Shown: piece after piece, positions 55,240-64,000 of the stretch
How the letters are laid out: each line of letters opens with the position of its first letter
Position numbering within the stretch: position 1 is the stretch's first letter
Assembly: GCF_004116265.1 (NCBI RefSeq)
Contig: NZ_QOUX01000047.1
Span: 186,001-250,000 of the forward strand
Direction: 5' to 3'
Length of the DNA stretch: 64,000 bases
Source: Anaerobacillus alkaliphilus
GTDB lineage: Bacteria > Bacillota > Bacilli > Bacillales > Anaerobacillaceae
The notes under the pieces: model-generated
What the model was told of the DNA's origin: nothing
The model's input: the letters and a program-made list of their open reading frames with translations, nothing else
Database searches by the model: none
Made by a program: the position numbers and the translations under genes

Positions 55240-56130
55240 ATGTTAACTAATCATTTAGATTTCAGACTGGAACCAAAATTACTTGAACTGTATGAAATAC
55301 ATAAAGAAAGATCTGAAAAAATAGACTGGGGTTACCATGACTATCTCCCTTGGGATAAGGCCCAAGACTTTCGCAGGGTCCCATGGGATGAAAGTCAGGT
55401 TACCTTGCCAAATGGTATTATTACGGCAGTTGAAACGGCGTTGTTAACAGAAGTGAATTTGCCGTGGTTTACTTCACATTTAGAACAAACCTTTAAAGGT
55501 TCATTGTCGGTTATTCGTGATTTTGTTCATACCTGGACTGCTGAGGAAGACCAGCATTCGAACCTTCTTGAGACATACTTACTAATTACACGGAATGTAG
55601 ATCCAAAACGCTTACATCAACTTCATAAGCAAACGGTAGAAATGGGCTGGAGTCCAGATTATGAAACACCTTTTGAAACGATGGTCTATACCTCATTGCA
55701 GGAATTGGCCACAATGGTGTTTTATAATAATGTCGCAAAAGAAGCGAAACTATATGATAAAGACCTAGACATCTTATTAAAGAGACTGGCGAAGGATGAA
55801 ACTCTGCATTACGCCTTTTACCGTGATGTCATTAAGTACCATTTAGAATTAGAGCCGAACTATTGTTATTACTTAGGGAAGGTCATTATGAACTTTCAAA
55901 TGCCAGGTACGGTTATGCCAGATTTTGAGGATCGCATGGCTATCATTGCGAAAGAAGCAAACTATGGTCCACTCGAATACTTTGACCAAGTTTTAGAGGC
56001 GATTATTGAATATTGGGAAATTGAAAAACTTAGACCCATCGCCCCAGAAGCTGAGAAAGCAAGATTGGAAATCCTTGAATATCACCGAAGAATGAAACGG
56101 ATTAGAGATCGGTTTTATAATAGAAAGTAA
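55240..56130 (+). CDS. acyl-[ACP] desaturase-like diiron enzyme
   Basis: 296 residues, AAAGGAGAG before ATG. Ferritin-like diiron ligands: 'WTAEEDQHSNLLETYL' (E102/E103, H106) and 'AKDETLHYAFYRDVIK' (E188, H191), with other Glu ligands at 'VETALLTEVNLPW' and 'LQELATMVFY'. This is the type 2 (stearoyl-ACP) desaturase family, which puts a double bond in acyl chains with O2 and ferredoxin. Shorter than plant enzymes, typical of bacterial forms. Single gene. Confidence 0.85.
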   Translation: MLTNHLDFRLEPKLLELYEIHKERSEKIDWGYHDYLPWDKAQDFRRVPWDESQVTLPNGIITAVETALLTEVNLPWFTSHLEQTFKGSLSVIRDFVHTWTAEEDQHSNLLETYLLITRNVDPKRLHQLHKQTVEMGWSPDYETPFETMVYTSLQELATMVFYNNVAKEAKLYDKDLDILLKRLAKDETLHYAFYRDVIKYHLELEPNYCYYLGKVIMNFQMPGTVMPDFEDRMAIIAKEANYGPLEYFDQVLEAIIEYWEIEKLRPIAPEAEKARLEILEYHRRMKRIRDRFYNRK

Positions 56131-56300
56131 AATCGTCAAAGACAGAAAAAAGTAACCGTCCAGCCCCCAGACAAAGGTTAGGATGATTACTTTTTTCATT
56201 ATCTAGAACTTTGGACACGGATGTAATTGCTTGACCGGACGTTAGCGCGTTCGGTCATTTTTCATTCTGTGTTGTATTACATTACTTATACACAAATGAT
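56131..56300. repeat. partial type I TA copy: antitoxin half
   Basis: Begins within the stop of the desaturase: ATCGTCAAAGACAGAAAAAA then the terminator hairpin and ACCGGACGTT hairpin. On the minus strand TTGAAA and TATAAG are now only 11 bases apart, so the promoter is probably dead. Confidence 0.7.
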
Positions 56301-56444
56301 TTTTCAAATAATCCTATGTACGCTTTTAATACCAATAACCACAAATTACAGCTGAACGATATGTTAACCTGACGATTATCAACTTTCTGCTTACTTGCTC
56401 TTGTTAAGTAAAATAAACCAAACAAAAATAAAGTTATTTAACTA

Positions 56445-56490
56445 TTTTGTAAAAGTTTACTTTACTTTTTGTAAAAAGTTGGTTTATAAT
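56445..56490 (+). promoter_or_regulatory. promoter with two operator-like repeats
   Basis: TTTTGTAAAAGTT (56445) and TTTTGTAAAAAGTT (56467) are direct repeats 22 bases apart; the second lies between TTACTT and TATAAT (56485-56490). Likely autoregulation by the Xre protein that follows. Confidence 0.6.
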
Positions 56491-56511
56491 ATATAACAAG
56501 AGGTGATGGTT

Positions 56512-56751
56512 TTGAAGAAAGATTTTGGTGATTCGATATCAAATAAGGTTTATGAACATCGTGTACTTGCGAGAATGTCTCAGCAAGAATTAGCAGAGAA
56601 AGTCGGGGTATCCAAACAAACCATTTTCGTAATGGAAAAAGGAAATTATGTTCCGACTCTGCTGTTAGCTTTTCGAATTGCAGAATTTTTTAAGGTTGAT
56701 GTAAACGATATTTTCACTTATGAGAAAGGAAATGATCAAAATGGAAATTAA
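56512..56751 (+). CDS. Xre-family regulator, 79 aa
   Basis: TTG 56512 is chosen because AAGAGGTG lies 6 bases ahead; ATG 56506 abuts it. A clean HTH_3 domain: 'VYEHRVLARMSQQELAEKVG' and 'VSKQTIFVMEKGNYVPTLLL', then 'AFRIAEFFKVDVNDIF'. Small stand-alone regulators of this kind usually repress the membrane-protein gene that follows; the two overlap by 11 bases. Confidence 0.85.
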   Translation: MKKDFGDSISNKVYEHRVLARMSQQELAEKVGVSKQTIFVMEKGNYVPTLLLAFRIAEFFKVDVNDIFTYEKGNDQNGN

Positions 56752-57091
56752 GTCTATCGCAGATATCCCTAACTCAATTTTTTACCCTCTAAAGTCCTGG
56801 GCTGAACTATCTACGGGAAATTGGAATATTCTAATTGGAGTTGGTTTTTTACTGCTTATTGGTAGTGCGATTTTTGCTTATGTATTTTATAAGAAGATTG
56901 GGAAAGATGACGAACGGACAAATAAAATCTTCTTGAAAAGCTCTTACTGTGTGTTGTGGGCGATTATTCTATGTGACATAATTTTTCCGAAAGACTATAT
57001 GTGGAATATTTTTTTCTTGTTCAAGTACGCGCTAGCATTTTTAGCTGGTGGGATATACTTGGCCATTCAATATAGAAAGGATTTTTCATAG
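56741..57091 (+). CDS. DUF2178-like membrane protein, 116 aa
   Basis: ATG 56741 overlaps the regulator's stop. Three membrane helices (about 28-50, 68-84, 88-110), with 'KKIGKDDERTNKIFLKSSYC' in the first loop, a motif of the DUF2178 family that is normally paired with a small Xre regulator. Function unknown. Confidence 0.7.
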   Translation: MEIKSIADIPNSIFYPLKSWAELSTGNWNILIGVGFLLLIGSAIFAYVFYKKIGKDDERTNKIFLKSSYCVLWAIILCDIIFPKDYMWNIFFLFKYALAFLAGGIYLAIQYRKDFS

Positions 57092-57186
57092 GAATGATGA
57101 GGATACTCGTCTATGGAAGGAGGATTAGACAAAGGTGATAAATATGCTAACTAAGCGATACGGTAGTTCGATAGTTCAATGGAAAT

Positions 57187-57245
57187 GATGCCTAACCCCG
57201 ACAGTGCGGTAGTTCTTTGTTACGTCGAGGGGCAGGCTCCTTTAT
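57187..57245 (+). repeat. GCCTGACCCCC palindromic repeat, copy 5
   Basis: ATGCCTAACCCCGACAGTGC ... CGTCGAGGGGCAGGCTCC around GCGGTAGTTCTTTGTTAC; arms compensate for each other. Confidence 0.65.
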
Positions 57246-57250
57246 CAGGG

Positions 57251-57597
<347 letters not shown>

Positions 57598-57611
57598 AAA
57601 GGTGGATTTGT

Positions 57612-58217
57612 GTGTATATCCCTTCTTATTTTAAAATCACCGACGAAACCATGATTTACGATGTGATGAAAGAATATAGCTTTGCGACTCTATTTTCCGG
57701 GCACGAAGGTATGCCAGTTGCAACTCATTTACCGTTACTCTTGAACGCGGACCATACATACTTATATGGACACTTTGCTCGTCCGAATAAACAGTGGAAA
57801 GATATCAAAGATCAGACGGTTCTAGCTGTTTTCCACGGTCCTCATTGTTACATTTCCCCATCTTGGTATGAGACGAACCAGGCAGTACCAACATGGAATT
57901 ATGTCACCGTTCATGTTTATGGAGAAATTGAGTTAGTTGAAGATGAAGACGAGGTAATGAGATCATTACAAGATATGGTGTTGAAATATGAAGCTCCTGA
58001 CAGCTCATACCAATTGCAGGAGGTAGATCCTGAGTACCTCGCTGGTTTAAACAAAGGGATTCAAGGATTTAAGATGAAAATTAATAGAGTAGAAGGGAAA
58101 GCGAAGTTAAGTCAAAACCATTCAGTGGAACGAAAAGAGCTGGTGATTGAGCAATTAGAGCAATTTCCGCAAAATACAGATGAGCAAAAAATTGCATCAT
58201 TAATGAAGAGAATTTGA
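57612..58217 (+). CDS. paiB: PaiB-type FMN-binding protein (intact copy)
   Basis: 201 residues, GTG start with AAAGGTGG. FMN-binding split-barrel fold: '[20 protein letters not shown]', '[20 protein letters not shown]', '[15 protein letters not shown]' and '[17 protein letters not shown]'. PaiB is described as a repressor of sporulation and degradative enzyme genes together with PaiA. This is the only intact one of three paiB copies in the window; it follows a deleted paiA. Confidence 0.88.
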   Translation: MYIPSYFKITDETMIYDVMKEYSFATLFSGHEGMPVATHLPLLLNADHTYLYGHFARPNKQWKDIKDQTVLAVFHGPHCYISPSWYETNQAVPTWNYVTVHVYGEIELVEDEDEVMRSLQDMVLKYEAPDSSYQLQEVDPEYLAGLNKGIQGFKMKINRVEGKAKLSQNHSVERKELVIEQLEQFPQNTDEQKIASLMKRI

Positions 58218-58407
58218 AAAAAGACAACGGGACAGGTACGTCTTCTTAGTTGTGATTGAAAGGGATAGTGAACCTTGGTCTTCTAGTTGTTAAATTTCAT
58301 AATTTACTGTAATTTCTAAGAGACAGACAATATTGGCAGTACTATTAAAATATTTTCTCGCAAAAATATCGTTGATAAAAAACTATCAAATAGGAGGCAC
58401 GATTCTA

Positions 58408-59550
58408 GTGGAAGGTTTAGAAAGGTTACGCCCATTACTTAAGAGTTTTGTGGAGAAAGGCCCTGCTGGTTGCGCTTTAACGGTAACTCATCATGGTGAG
58501 CAATTGTTTGAGGAGTATGTTGGCTTAGCAGATGTAGAATCCAATAGATCTATAGGACCAGAAACAATCTATCGAATTTTTTCAATGACTAAAATTGTTA
58601 CTTGTACAGCTGCTTTAATGTTATATGAACGTGGCTTATTTTTATTAGATGATCCGCTTGAAGAGTATTTACCGGAGTTCAAGAATGCCCAAGTATATCG
58701 TAGAGATAAAGAGGGAGGAATTTATACAACGCCGTCTACCAGGCCGATCCTTATAAAAGATCTTTTTACAATGACTTCAGGTCTTACTTATGGCGGTCGA
58801 AATGACGAGACGGAAATTCAAGTTCAAAAAGTTCTAGCCTCGGGTGAAGGTATGACTTTGCGAAACATGTCAAAAACACTTGCATCGATCCCTCTAGCTT
58901 TTGATCCTGGCACAGAGTGGCGTTATTCCTTTAGTCACGATGTTTTAGGTGCATTAATTGAAGTGGTATCTGGAAAGACGCTAGGTCAATTTTTTAAGGA
59001 TGAAATTTTTGATCCACTAGATATGAAAGATACTTTTCATCGGATCCCACAAGACAGAGTTGAGCGTTTATGTAGTTTGTATAATTACACTACCAGTGGA
59101 TTAACTAAAAACATAGCTTTTGATAGGGATCACCAATCAGATGCAAGTTTTGAAGGTGGTGGGAGTGGTTTATTATCGACAATAGGGGATTATAGTAAAT
59201 TCGCTCATATGCTAGCAAACGGCGGAGAATTGAACGGTGTTCGCATCTTAGGGAAAAATACGATTCAATTAATGGCTACCAATCATTTAAGTTCAGAACA
59301 ATTAACCAACTATAATTGGCCATTTCTATCAGGCTACGGATATGGTTTGGGTGTTCGAGTAATGATGGACCCTACCGTAGCAGGAATAAATAGTACTCTT
59401 GGTGAATTCGGGTGGTGTGGGTTAGCCGGAACATGGGTTTTAATTGACACAAAAGAGAAATTATCCGCTGTTTATATGCAGCAAATGATGCCAAACTTTG
59501 AAGCGTATCACCAACCAAGAATACGAAATGTAATTTACGGGGCGCTCTAG
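58408..59550 (+). CDS. beta-lactamase-fold serine hydrolase
   Basis: 380 residues from GTG 58408 (AGGAGG 9 bases ahead). Class C-like fold: nucleophile in 'IFSMTKIVT' (S59-x-x-K62), Tyr173 in 'WRYSFSHDVLGALIEVVSGK', and 'GFGWCGLAGTW'-like loop ('EFGWCGLAGTWVLID') near the end in place of KTG. No signal peptide, so probably a cytoplasmic esterase (EstB-like) rather than a drug-resistance enzyme. Terminator at 59561. Confidence 0.85.
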   Translation: MEGLERLRPLLKSFVEKGPAGCALTVTHHGEQLFEEYVGLADVESNRSIGPETIYRIFSMTKIVTCTAALMLYERGLFLLDDPLEEYLPEFKNAQVYRRDKEGGIYTTPSTRPILIKDLFTMTSGLTYGGRNDETEIQVQKVLASGEGMTLRNMSKTLASIPLAFDPGTEWRYSFSHDVLGALIEVVSGKTLGQFFKDEIFDPLDMKDTFHRIPQDRVERLCSLYNYTTSGLTKNIAFDRDHQSDASFEGGGSGLLSTIGDYSKFAHMLANGGELNGVRILGKNTIQLMATNHLSSEQLTNYNWPFLSGYGYGLGVRVMMDPTVAGINSTLGEFGWCGLAGTWVLIDTKEKLSAVYMQQMMPNFEAYHQPRIRNVIYGAL

Positions 59551-59560
59551 AGAAAGTCTT

Positions 59561-59591
59561 AAAGCCGTCACTTCACTTTTGACGGCTTTTT
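59561..59591 (+). terminator. intrinsic terminator
   Basis: Perfect AAAGCCGTCA / TGACGGCTTT stem, 9-base loop, TT tail. Confidence 0.85.
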
Positions 59592-59714
59592 ACAATTAGG
59601 AAGACAAGGGGATAGGTTCTGTGTCTTATTGGTCTTAAAAATCAAATAGAGTTAAATGGAATGCAATTAGATTTGAGAAATGAAAAAAGTTGTTAAGAGG
59701 CAGAGAAGATTGTA

Positions 59715-59894
59715 GCGGACACAGGAGCCGTTATTTTACCGATTTTCTTAGTTTTTGAGTTTTCGCGGACACAGATGCACTTATTTCACCTAAAACACTG
59801 TATTTTTAGTAGATTTAGAGGAAATAGCGTACCCTGTGGCCGCGAAAATTGAAAAAGAGCTATTTTAAGAGAAATAACGTCCTCTGTGTCCTCT
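59715..59894. repeat. 180-bp inverted-repeat element, copy 3
   Basis: Same four arms; preceded by the TCTGTGTCTTATTGGTCTTA leader. No toxin locus follows this copy. 59895-60024 is AT-rich without gene. Confidence 0.8.
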
Positions 59895-60024
59895 TAATAA
59901 ATAATTTGAAACAACATAACATAATCCTTGGGAACTAATAAGTTGACTTTAATAACTATTAAGATTATAGTTTGTTTAATAAAAAATTGAAACGGTATAA
60001 GACTCTTATTTTTTTGGACTAAAA

Positions 60025-60040
60025 TAAACACGTGTTCACA
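60025..60040. promoter_or_regulatory. LacI-family operator 1
   Basis: TAAACACGTGTTCACA: palindrome AACACGTGTT with central CG, typical for LacI/GalR proteins. Confidence 0.7.
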
Positions 60041-60109
60041 ATAATGAAATGACTTAATTGCCTATTCTTCTTTGGTTGATGCAAGGAAAGCATATTTTTT
60101 TTGAAATTG

Positions 60110-60125
60110 TAAACACGTGTTCACG
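60110..60125. promoter_or_regulatory. LacI-family operator 2
   Basis: TAAACACGTGTTCACG, identical core, 85 bp from operator 1 and 28 bp before the regulator's start; a DNA loop or roadblock could repress the operon. Confidence 0.75.
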
Positions 60126-60152
60126 ATTACTTTTTTTCGGAAAGGAAGTGAT

Positions 60153-61190
60153 ATGAGAGTGAGAGAAATAAATAGCACAGAAATCGCAAAATTAGCAGGC
60201 GTCTCTAGAAGTACTGTTAGTAGGGTGATAAATAATTACCCCAATGTACCGCAAAATACAAGAGAAAAAGTATTGAAGGTAATAAAAGAAAACAATTATT
60301 ATCCCAATTTATTCGGTCAAGTTTTAGCAGGAGCAAAGACTGGTACTATTGTATTAATAACAATTGACGACGGAATTATATCAAGTGACCCCATACATAC
60401 TTACTTAATTACTCGTGTAATTGAGACTGCAGCAGATTATGGTTACTACGTTTTAACTATGGTAATTAGAGATAGTAAGTCTCAAAGATCGAAGGACAAA
60501 ATTAAGGAAGTTTTTCACCAAAGAAGAGTCGACGGTGGAATCGTCATGGGAGTAAACAAAACAGAAGAGTTTGTTGAAGAGTTAGTAGAAGAAGGCTTTA
60601 TTATCGGGATATTAGATCAGGAGGCTTCTTTACGAGGAGAGTCTAATCGAATTACGTATGGATTTCCGAATAAACAAAGTGCTTCCATGGCAACAGAATA
60701 TTTAGTTCGTTTAAATCACAGAAACATAGGTGTTATAAACGGTAATATGAACCGATTAGCAGGTATAAAGCGGTACGAAGGTTTTGTTGAGGTCATGAAG
60801 AAATACGGCTTAACTATTAGACAGGAATGGGTTTTACCTGGTGATTTCAATAAACAAAGCGGCTACAATGCTATGGTAAATCTATTAGTACGTGGAGTTG
60901 AGTTACCTACTGCGATTTTCACGGTAAACGATAGTGTGGCGTTGGGTGCCTTAAAGGCGTTAGAGGAATTTTCTGTTTCGGTACCTGACGACATATCGAT
61001 CATTGGTGTGGATAATCATTTGTTAAGCGAATACAGTACTCCGGCTCTCACTACAGTAAAGGTAGATTTTGAGGAAATTATCGAGTCGCTCACTGTGCAT
61101 GTGATTAAAACGATACTGGGTGAAAAAATGGATAAAGTACCTAAAATGAATTTGGAATTACTAGTAAGAGATTCTTGTAAAAAAATTTAA
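60153..61190 (+). CDS. LacI/GalR-family transcription regulator
   Basis: 345 residues from ATG 60153 (AAAGGAAGTG ahead). N-terminal HTH 'NSTEIAKLAGVSRSTVSRVI' with hinge helix ('NLFGQVLAG'), then the periplasmic-binding-like sensor ('GIVMGVNKTEEFVEELVEEG', 'RNIGVINGNMNRLAGIKRYE', 'SIIGVDNHLLSEYSTPALTT'). It heads an operon of three metabolic genes (spacings 22, 17, 22 bases) and has two identical operators upstream, so it most likely represses itself and them until an effector binds. The ligand is unknown. Confidence 0.9.
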   Translation: MRVREINSTEIAKLAGVSRSTVSRVINNYPNVPQNTREKVLKVIKENNYYPNLFGQVLAGAKTGTIVLITIDDGIISSDPIHTYLITRVIETAADYGYYVLTMVIRDSKSQRSKDKIKEVFHQRRVDGGIVMGVNKTEEFVEELVEEGFIIGILDQEASLRGESNRITYGFPNKQSASMATEYLVRLNHRNIGVINGNMNRLAGIKRYEGFVEVMKKYGLTIRQEWVLPGDFNKQSGYNAMVNLLVRGVELPTAIFTVNDSVALGALKALEEFSVSVPDDISIIGVDNHLLSEYSTPALTTVKVDFEEIIESLTVHVIKTILGEKMDKVPKMNLELLVRDSCKKI

Positions 61191-61212
61191 TAAAAACAGG
61201 GAGGAATTATTA

Positions 61213-61668
61213 ATGAGTAAAGGTGTATTAGGCACAAATGTTGTGGCACAAGTAGGGATTATTGTAAAGGATATTGAAAAAACGTCTCAAGCTTTTGCGG
61301 ATTTTTTTGGAGTAGAAAAGCCGCCAGCAAATCCAACAGATCCTCTAGATAAGACGCAAACAAGATATAAAGGGCAGCCAACAGAGGCCCGAGCAAAGTT
61401 GGCATTCTTTGATATGGGATCTTTACAGCTTGAATTGATCGAACCTGATGAGCATCCTAGTACTTGGAGAGAACATTTAGATACTCATGGCGAAGGGGTT
61501 CATCATATAGCCTTTGTGGTAAAAGATATGAAAGAAACAGTTGCTAAAATGGAAGCTGAAAATATGCCTTTAGTTCAAAAAGGAGAATATACTGGCGGAA
61601 GATATGCTTATATGGAAACCTTTAAAGATTTAAAAGTGATGCTTGAATTGTTAGAAAACGATAATTAA
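61213..61668 (+). CDS. VOC/glyoxalase-fold protein (methylmalonyl-CoA epimerase-like)
   Basis: 151 residues, GGAGG ahead of ATG. Vicinal-oxygen-chelate pattern: 'NVVAQVGIIVKDIEKTSQAF', 'LAFFDMGSLQLELIEP', 'GEGVHHIAFVVKDMKETVAK', 'MLELLEN'. Metal ligands probably Gln13, E78, H96 and E147 in the usual places. Closest in look to methylmalonyl-CoA epimerases and lactoylglutathione lyase-like enzymes. Member of the LacI-controlled operon. Confidence 0.8.
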   Translation: MSKGVLGTNVVAQVGIIVKDIEKTSQAFADFFGVEKPPANPTDPLDKTQTRYKGQPTEARAKLAFFDMGSLQLELIEPDEHPSTWREHLDTHGEGVHHIAFVVKDMKETVAKMEAENMPLVQKGEYTGGRYAYMETFKDLKVMLELLENDN

Positions 61669-61685
61669 TATGGAGGGTTTATAAA

Positions 61686-62534
61686 ATGAAAAAGATAGTA
61701 GTAACAGGTGGAAGTGGTTTACTAGGTTCAGCGGTAATTAAAGAATTTTTAGAACATGGGTATGAAGTCATTAATGCTGATATTAAGCATCCACAAGAGG
61801 CACTCTGCAGGACAGTTATAACAGACTTAACGAATCTGGGTGAAGTATATGGGGTATTGGCTGGGGCTTACGCAGTGGTTCATCTTGCAGCTATTCCGGT
61901 TGCGTATTCACATCCTAATGAAGTAACGTTTCAAAATAATGTTATGTCCACTTATAACATTTTAGAAGCGGCAGGCAATTTAGGAATTAAAAAAGCGGTA
62001 ATCTCTTCAAGTGAGTCTTCGTATGGTATTTGTTTTTCAAGCCAAAGGTTAACACCTCAATATGTACCAATGGATGAGGAACACCCGCAATTGCCGGATG
62101 AAAGTTATGGTTTATCTAAGATTGTCAATGAAAAAACAGCTGATATGATCCACCGTAGAACGGGAATGCAGGTAGTATCATTCCGTTTAGGAAATGTTAT
62201 AACTCCTGAGATGTATAAGAATTTTCCAGGATTTATCCATGATCCACAACAGAGAAATACCATTTTGTGGAGTTACATTGATTCACGAGATGCAGCGACT
62301 GCTTACCGATTAGCTGTTGAGGCAGAGGGTCTTGGTTCTGTTGCCCTTAATATAGGAGCGGATGAAACAAGTATGGATATTGAGAGTAAACAACTAATGG
62401 AACTATGTTTCCCGGATGTAAAAGACTTTAGAAAAGATATAACAGGCTTTGATCCCCTGTTAAATACTGATAAGGCTAAGAAGCTTTTAAATTGGAAGCC
62501 AGTTCATAAATGGAGAAATTATGTAAACCTATAA
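61686..62534 (+). CDS. NAD-dependent epimerase/dehydratase (extended SDR)
   Basis: 282 residues, GGAGGG ahead. N-terminal Rossmann motif GGSGLLG (about 8-14), 'VVHLAAIP' (about 64-71), catalytic Ser in 'AVISSSESSYG' and Y-x-x-x-K in 'ESYGLSKIVNEK' (about 139-150). Extended short-chain dehydrogenase acting on a sugar-like or cyclic polyol substrate. Operon with a VOC enzyme and an ene-reductase; the pathway is not known. Confidence 0.85.
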   Translation: MKKIVVTGGSGLLGSAVIKEFLEHGYEVINADIKHPQEALCRTVITDLTNLGEVYGVLAGAYAVVHLAAIPVAYSHPNEVTFQNNVMSTYNILEAAGNLGIKKAVISSSESSYGICFSSQRLTPQYVPMDEEHPQLPDESYGLSKIVNEKTADMIHRRTGMQVVSFRLGNVITPEMYKNFPGFIHDPQQRNTILWSYIDSRDAATAYRLAVEAEGLGSVALNIGADETSMDIESKQLMELCFPDVKDFRKDITGFDPLLNTDKAKKLLNWKPVHKWRNYVNL

Positions 62535-62556
62535 TGATCAAAAAGGAGAAATTTGC

Positions 62557-63582
62557 ATGAATTTGATGACACCTTTTTCATATAAAGGACTTGAGCTGAA
62601 AAATAAAATCCTGATGCCGCCCATGTGCCAATTCCAAGTAACAGCCAAGGATGGAATACCAAATGAATGGCACTATGTTCATTATGTCAGTAGGGCAATT
62701 GGCGGAGCAGGATTAATTATCATCGAAATGACAGATGTTGAACCTGATGGACGCATTACAGATAGAGATTTGGGGATATGGTCAGACTCTCATATTGAGC
62801 CCTTCAGGAGAATTATCGAACAATGCCATCAATATGGAGCAAAGGTTGCTATCCAAATTGCACATGCAGGCCGTAAAGCAGAAGACGCAGCGGTACCTGT
62901 TGCACCTTCTGCGATACCGTACTCTGAAGAATCAAAAGTTCCACGCGAACTAACCGTAGATGATATCCATAGATTAATTGACCAGTTTCGAGCTGCTACA
63001 AAAAGAGCAATTGCGGCTGGAGTGGATACGATTGAATTGCACGGTGCACATGGGTATTTGTTGCATCAATTTCAATCACCGTATATTAATCACAGGGAAG
63101 ATGAATATGGTAAGGATCTGGCTCGATTCGGAGTGGAGGTTATTCAGGCAATGAAAGCTGAAATGCCAGCAGAAATGCCTTTAATCATGCGGATTTCTGC
63201 GACAGAGTATGTCGAAGGAGGGTATGACATCAATTATGCGCTGCAACTATGCGAAAGGTATAAGGAAGCTGGTGTCGATATCTTTCATGTTTCAACAGGA
63301 GGGGAAGGCCCGGTTTTGAGCATGTTTAACACCGGTCCAGGATATCAGGTCAAATATGCAGAGCAAATTCGAAAGCAATTAAATATCCCTGTAATAGCCG
63401 TAGGTGCTCTTGACAATCCAGATTTTGCCAACAGTGTCATTCAGGAGGAAAAAGCAGATCTGGTTGCTGTAGGAAGAGGTATGTTGCATGACCCATATTG
63501 GGCTCATCATGCTGCTGTTAAGTTAGGCCAAGAGACTCAAGCCCCAGGAGTTTATCAAGATCATATGAAACAAAGAGTTTAG
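62557..63582 (+). CDS. YqjM-like NADH:flavin oxidoreductase (old yellow enzyme)
   Basis: 341 residues, AAAGGAG ahead. FMN-binding TIM barrel of the YqjM class: Cys24 in 'MPPMCQFQV' (redox sensor of YqjM), 'WHYVHYVSRAIGGAGLIIIE', the substrate His pair 'ELHGAHGYLLHQF' (about 161-172), and phosphate site 'ADLVAVGRGMLHDPYW'. It reduces activated C=C bonds with NADPH. Last gene of the operon; a palindromic repeat follows and may terminate transcription. Confidence 0.9.
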   Translation: MNLMTPFSYKGLELKNKILMPPMCQFQVTAKDGIPNEWHYVHYVSRAIGGAGLIIIEMTDVEPDGRITDRDLGIWSDSHIEPFRRIIEQCHQYGAKVAIQIAHAGRKAEDAAVPVAPSAIPYSEESKVPRELTVDDIHRLIDQFRAATKRAIAAGVDTIELHGAHGYLLHQFQSPYINHREDEYGKDLARFGVEVIQAMKAEMPAEMPLIMRISATEYVEGGYDINYALQLCERYKEAGVDIFHVSTGGEGPVLSMFNTGPGYQVKYAEQIRKQLNIPVIAVGALDNPDFANSVIQEEKADLVAVGRGMLHDPYWAHHAAVKLGQETQAPGVYQDHMKQRV

Positions 63583-63590
63583 ATCTAGAA

Positions 63591-63648
63591 GGTGCCAGAC
63601 CCCCAGTGCGGTAATGCTTTACTACGCTGAGGGGCTGGCTCTTTTTTC
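63591..63648 (+). repeat. GCCTGACCCCC palindromic repeat, copy 6
   Basis: GGTGCCAGACCCCCAGTGCG ... CGCTGAGGGGCTGGCTC plus T-run (TTTTTT); serves as a probable terminator of the LacI operon. Confidence 0.75.
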
Positions 63649-63738
63649 TATTGCTTGAAGAAAGAAACCATAGGAGAGTTCTATGAGCCGTATTGAGTGT
63701 AGGTGGCAGAGAAAAGGTGCCATAGTAACGTATACACT

Positions 63739-63936
63739 TTACTTAGAAGTGATGGGGCAAGTTCCACTAGGTTTAGGGCGTCTAACCAACTCCCCTCCGC
63801 AATTGGGGCAGATGTAATTCATATTTTCTGTGCAAGTTTCACAAAAAGTACATTCGTGAGTACAAATATAAGCATTGGTTTCTATTGATATGTTTATTTC
63901 ACAAGCTTCACAAGACTTTCTCATTTCTAATCCCAT
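63739..63936 (-). CDS. DUF1272 zinc-binding protein, 65 aa
   Basis: Cys-rich small protein 'MGLEMRKSCEACEINISIET' and 'YICTHECTFCETCTENM...CPNCGGELVRRP', the standard DUF1272 sequence with eight Cys in pairs that should bind zinc. GGAGAACG ahead of ATG on the minus strand. Function unknown; widespread in bacteria. Confidence 0.85.
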   Translation of the reverse strand: MGLEMRKSCEACEINISIETNAYICTHECTFCETCTENMNYICPNCGGELVRRPKPSGTCPITSK

Positions 63937-64000
63937 CTATTACGTTCTCCTTTTTTTGTTCATTTTTACTTAGTACACAACAACAAAGTTCCAATTTAAT

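Noticed and set aside
58408-59550. Antibiotic-resistance beta-lactamase
   Set aside because: No signal peptide and the third active-site motif is not KTG; fits cytoplasmic esterase-type serine hydrolases better.

Overview
The window looks like a chromosomal accessory region from a low-GC, spore-forming, probably alkaliphilic or environmental Bacillaceae. The reasons are the AT-rich DNA, strong AGGAGG-type ribosome sites with many TTG/GTG starts, and Bacillus-type genes: SpoIIS toxin-antitoxin, YtoQ, small spore-type proteins, a ComK paralogue, DUF3231, PaiA/PaiB and a YqjM-like ene-reductase. No rRNA, tRNA, CRISPR array, complete insertion sequence or phage structural gene was seen. The genus is inferred only.

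Layout. 1-1.1 kb: a SpoIISA-SpoIISB-SpoIISC membrane-toxin locus, cut by the window edge. 1.3-6.7 kb: decayed genes (GH51 arabinofuranosidase tail, GTPase-like tail), YtoQ, two small spore-like proteins and a DUF4317 protein. 7-38 kb: a dense defence island. It holds MntA/HepT-type and RelE-type toxin-antitoxin pairs, a NERD nuclease cluster, DUF4230/YkvA membrane proteins, relics of a type I restriction locus (HsdR tail, YgjP-type metallopeptidase), a membrane protein with a HEPN-like motif, a frameshifted SF1 helicase-nuclease followed by an AbiC-like protein, a DRT-type reverse transcriptase with a two-TM partner, an McrB/McrC-like pair, and a four-gene operon of type III Mod, Res, a ParB-like protein and an SNF2-like helicase. 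37.5-45 kb: gene remnants (permease, amidohydrolase, two broken paiB copies), several unknown proteins, and a minus-strand ComK/Xre/HTH group. 45-60 kb: repeat-rich DNA with five whole or partial copies of a TxpA/RatA-like type I toxin-antitoxin, 180-bp inverted-repeat elements, a NucS-like nuclease whose 3' end is copied twice more, a PemK-like pair, an ECF sigma/anti-sigma pair, DoxX, DUF3231, an acyl-ACP desaturase, an Xre/three-TM pair, and paiA (deleted)-paiB. 60-63.6 kb: a LacI-type regulator with two operators, controlling a probable VOC - epimerase/dehydratase - ene-reductase operon. The end carries a minus-strand DUF1272 protein.

How it works together. The island stacks layered antiviral functions: modification-dependent restriction, type III restriction, helicase-nuclease, RT-based and abortive-infection proteins. 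Several toxin-antitoxin pairs are present, and some toxins carry visible inactivating changes. Seven palindromic 'GCCTGACCCCC...GGGGGTCAGGC' repeats are scattered through the window. Two sit exactly where genes are truncated, which suggests that repeat-mediated deletion shaped the region.

The best candidates for a new system are: the Mod-Res-ParB-SNF2 operon; the RT locus with its unusual upstream antisense/peptide structure; the helicase-nuclease with an in-frame A_AAA_AAC slip site; and the membrane protein with a HEPN motif. All functional assignments rest on motifs recognised by eye; no database search was run.
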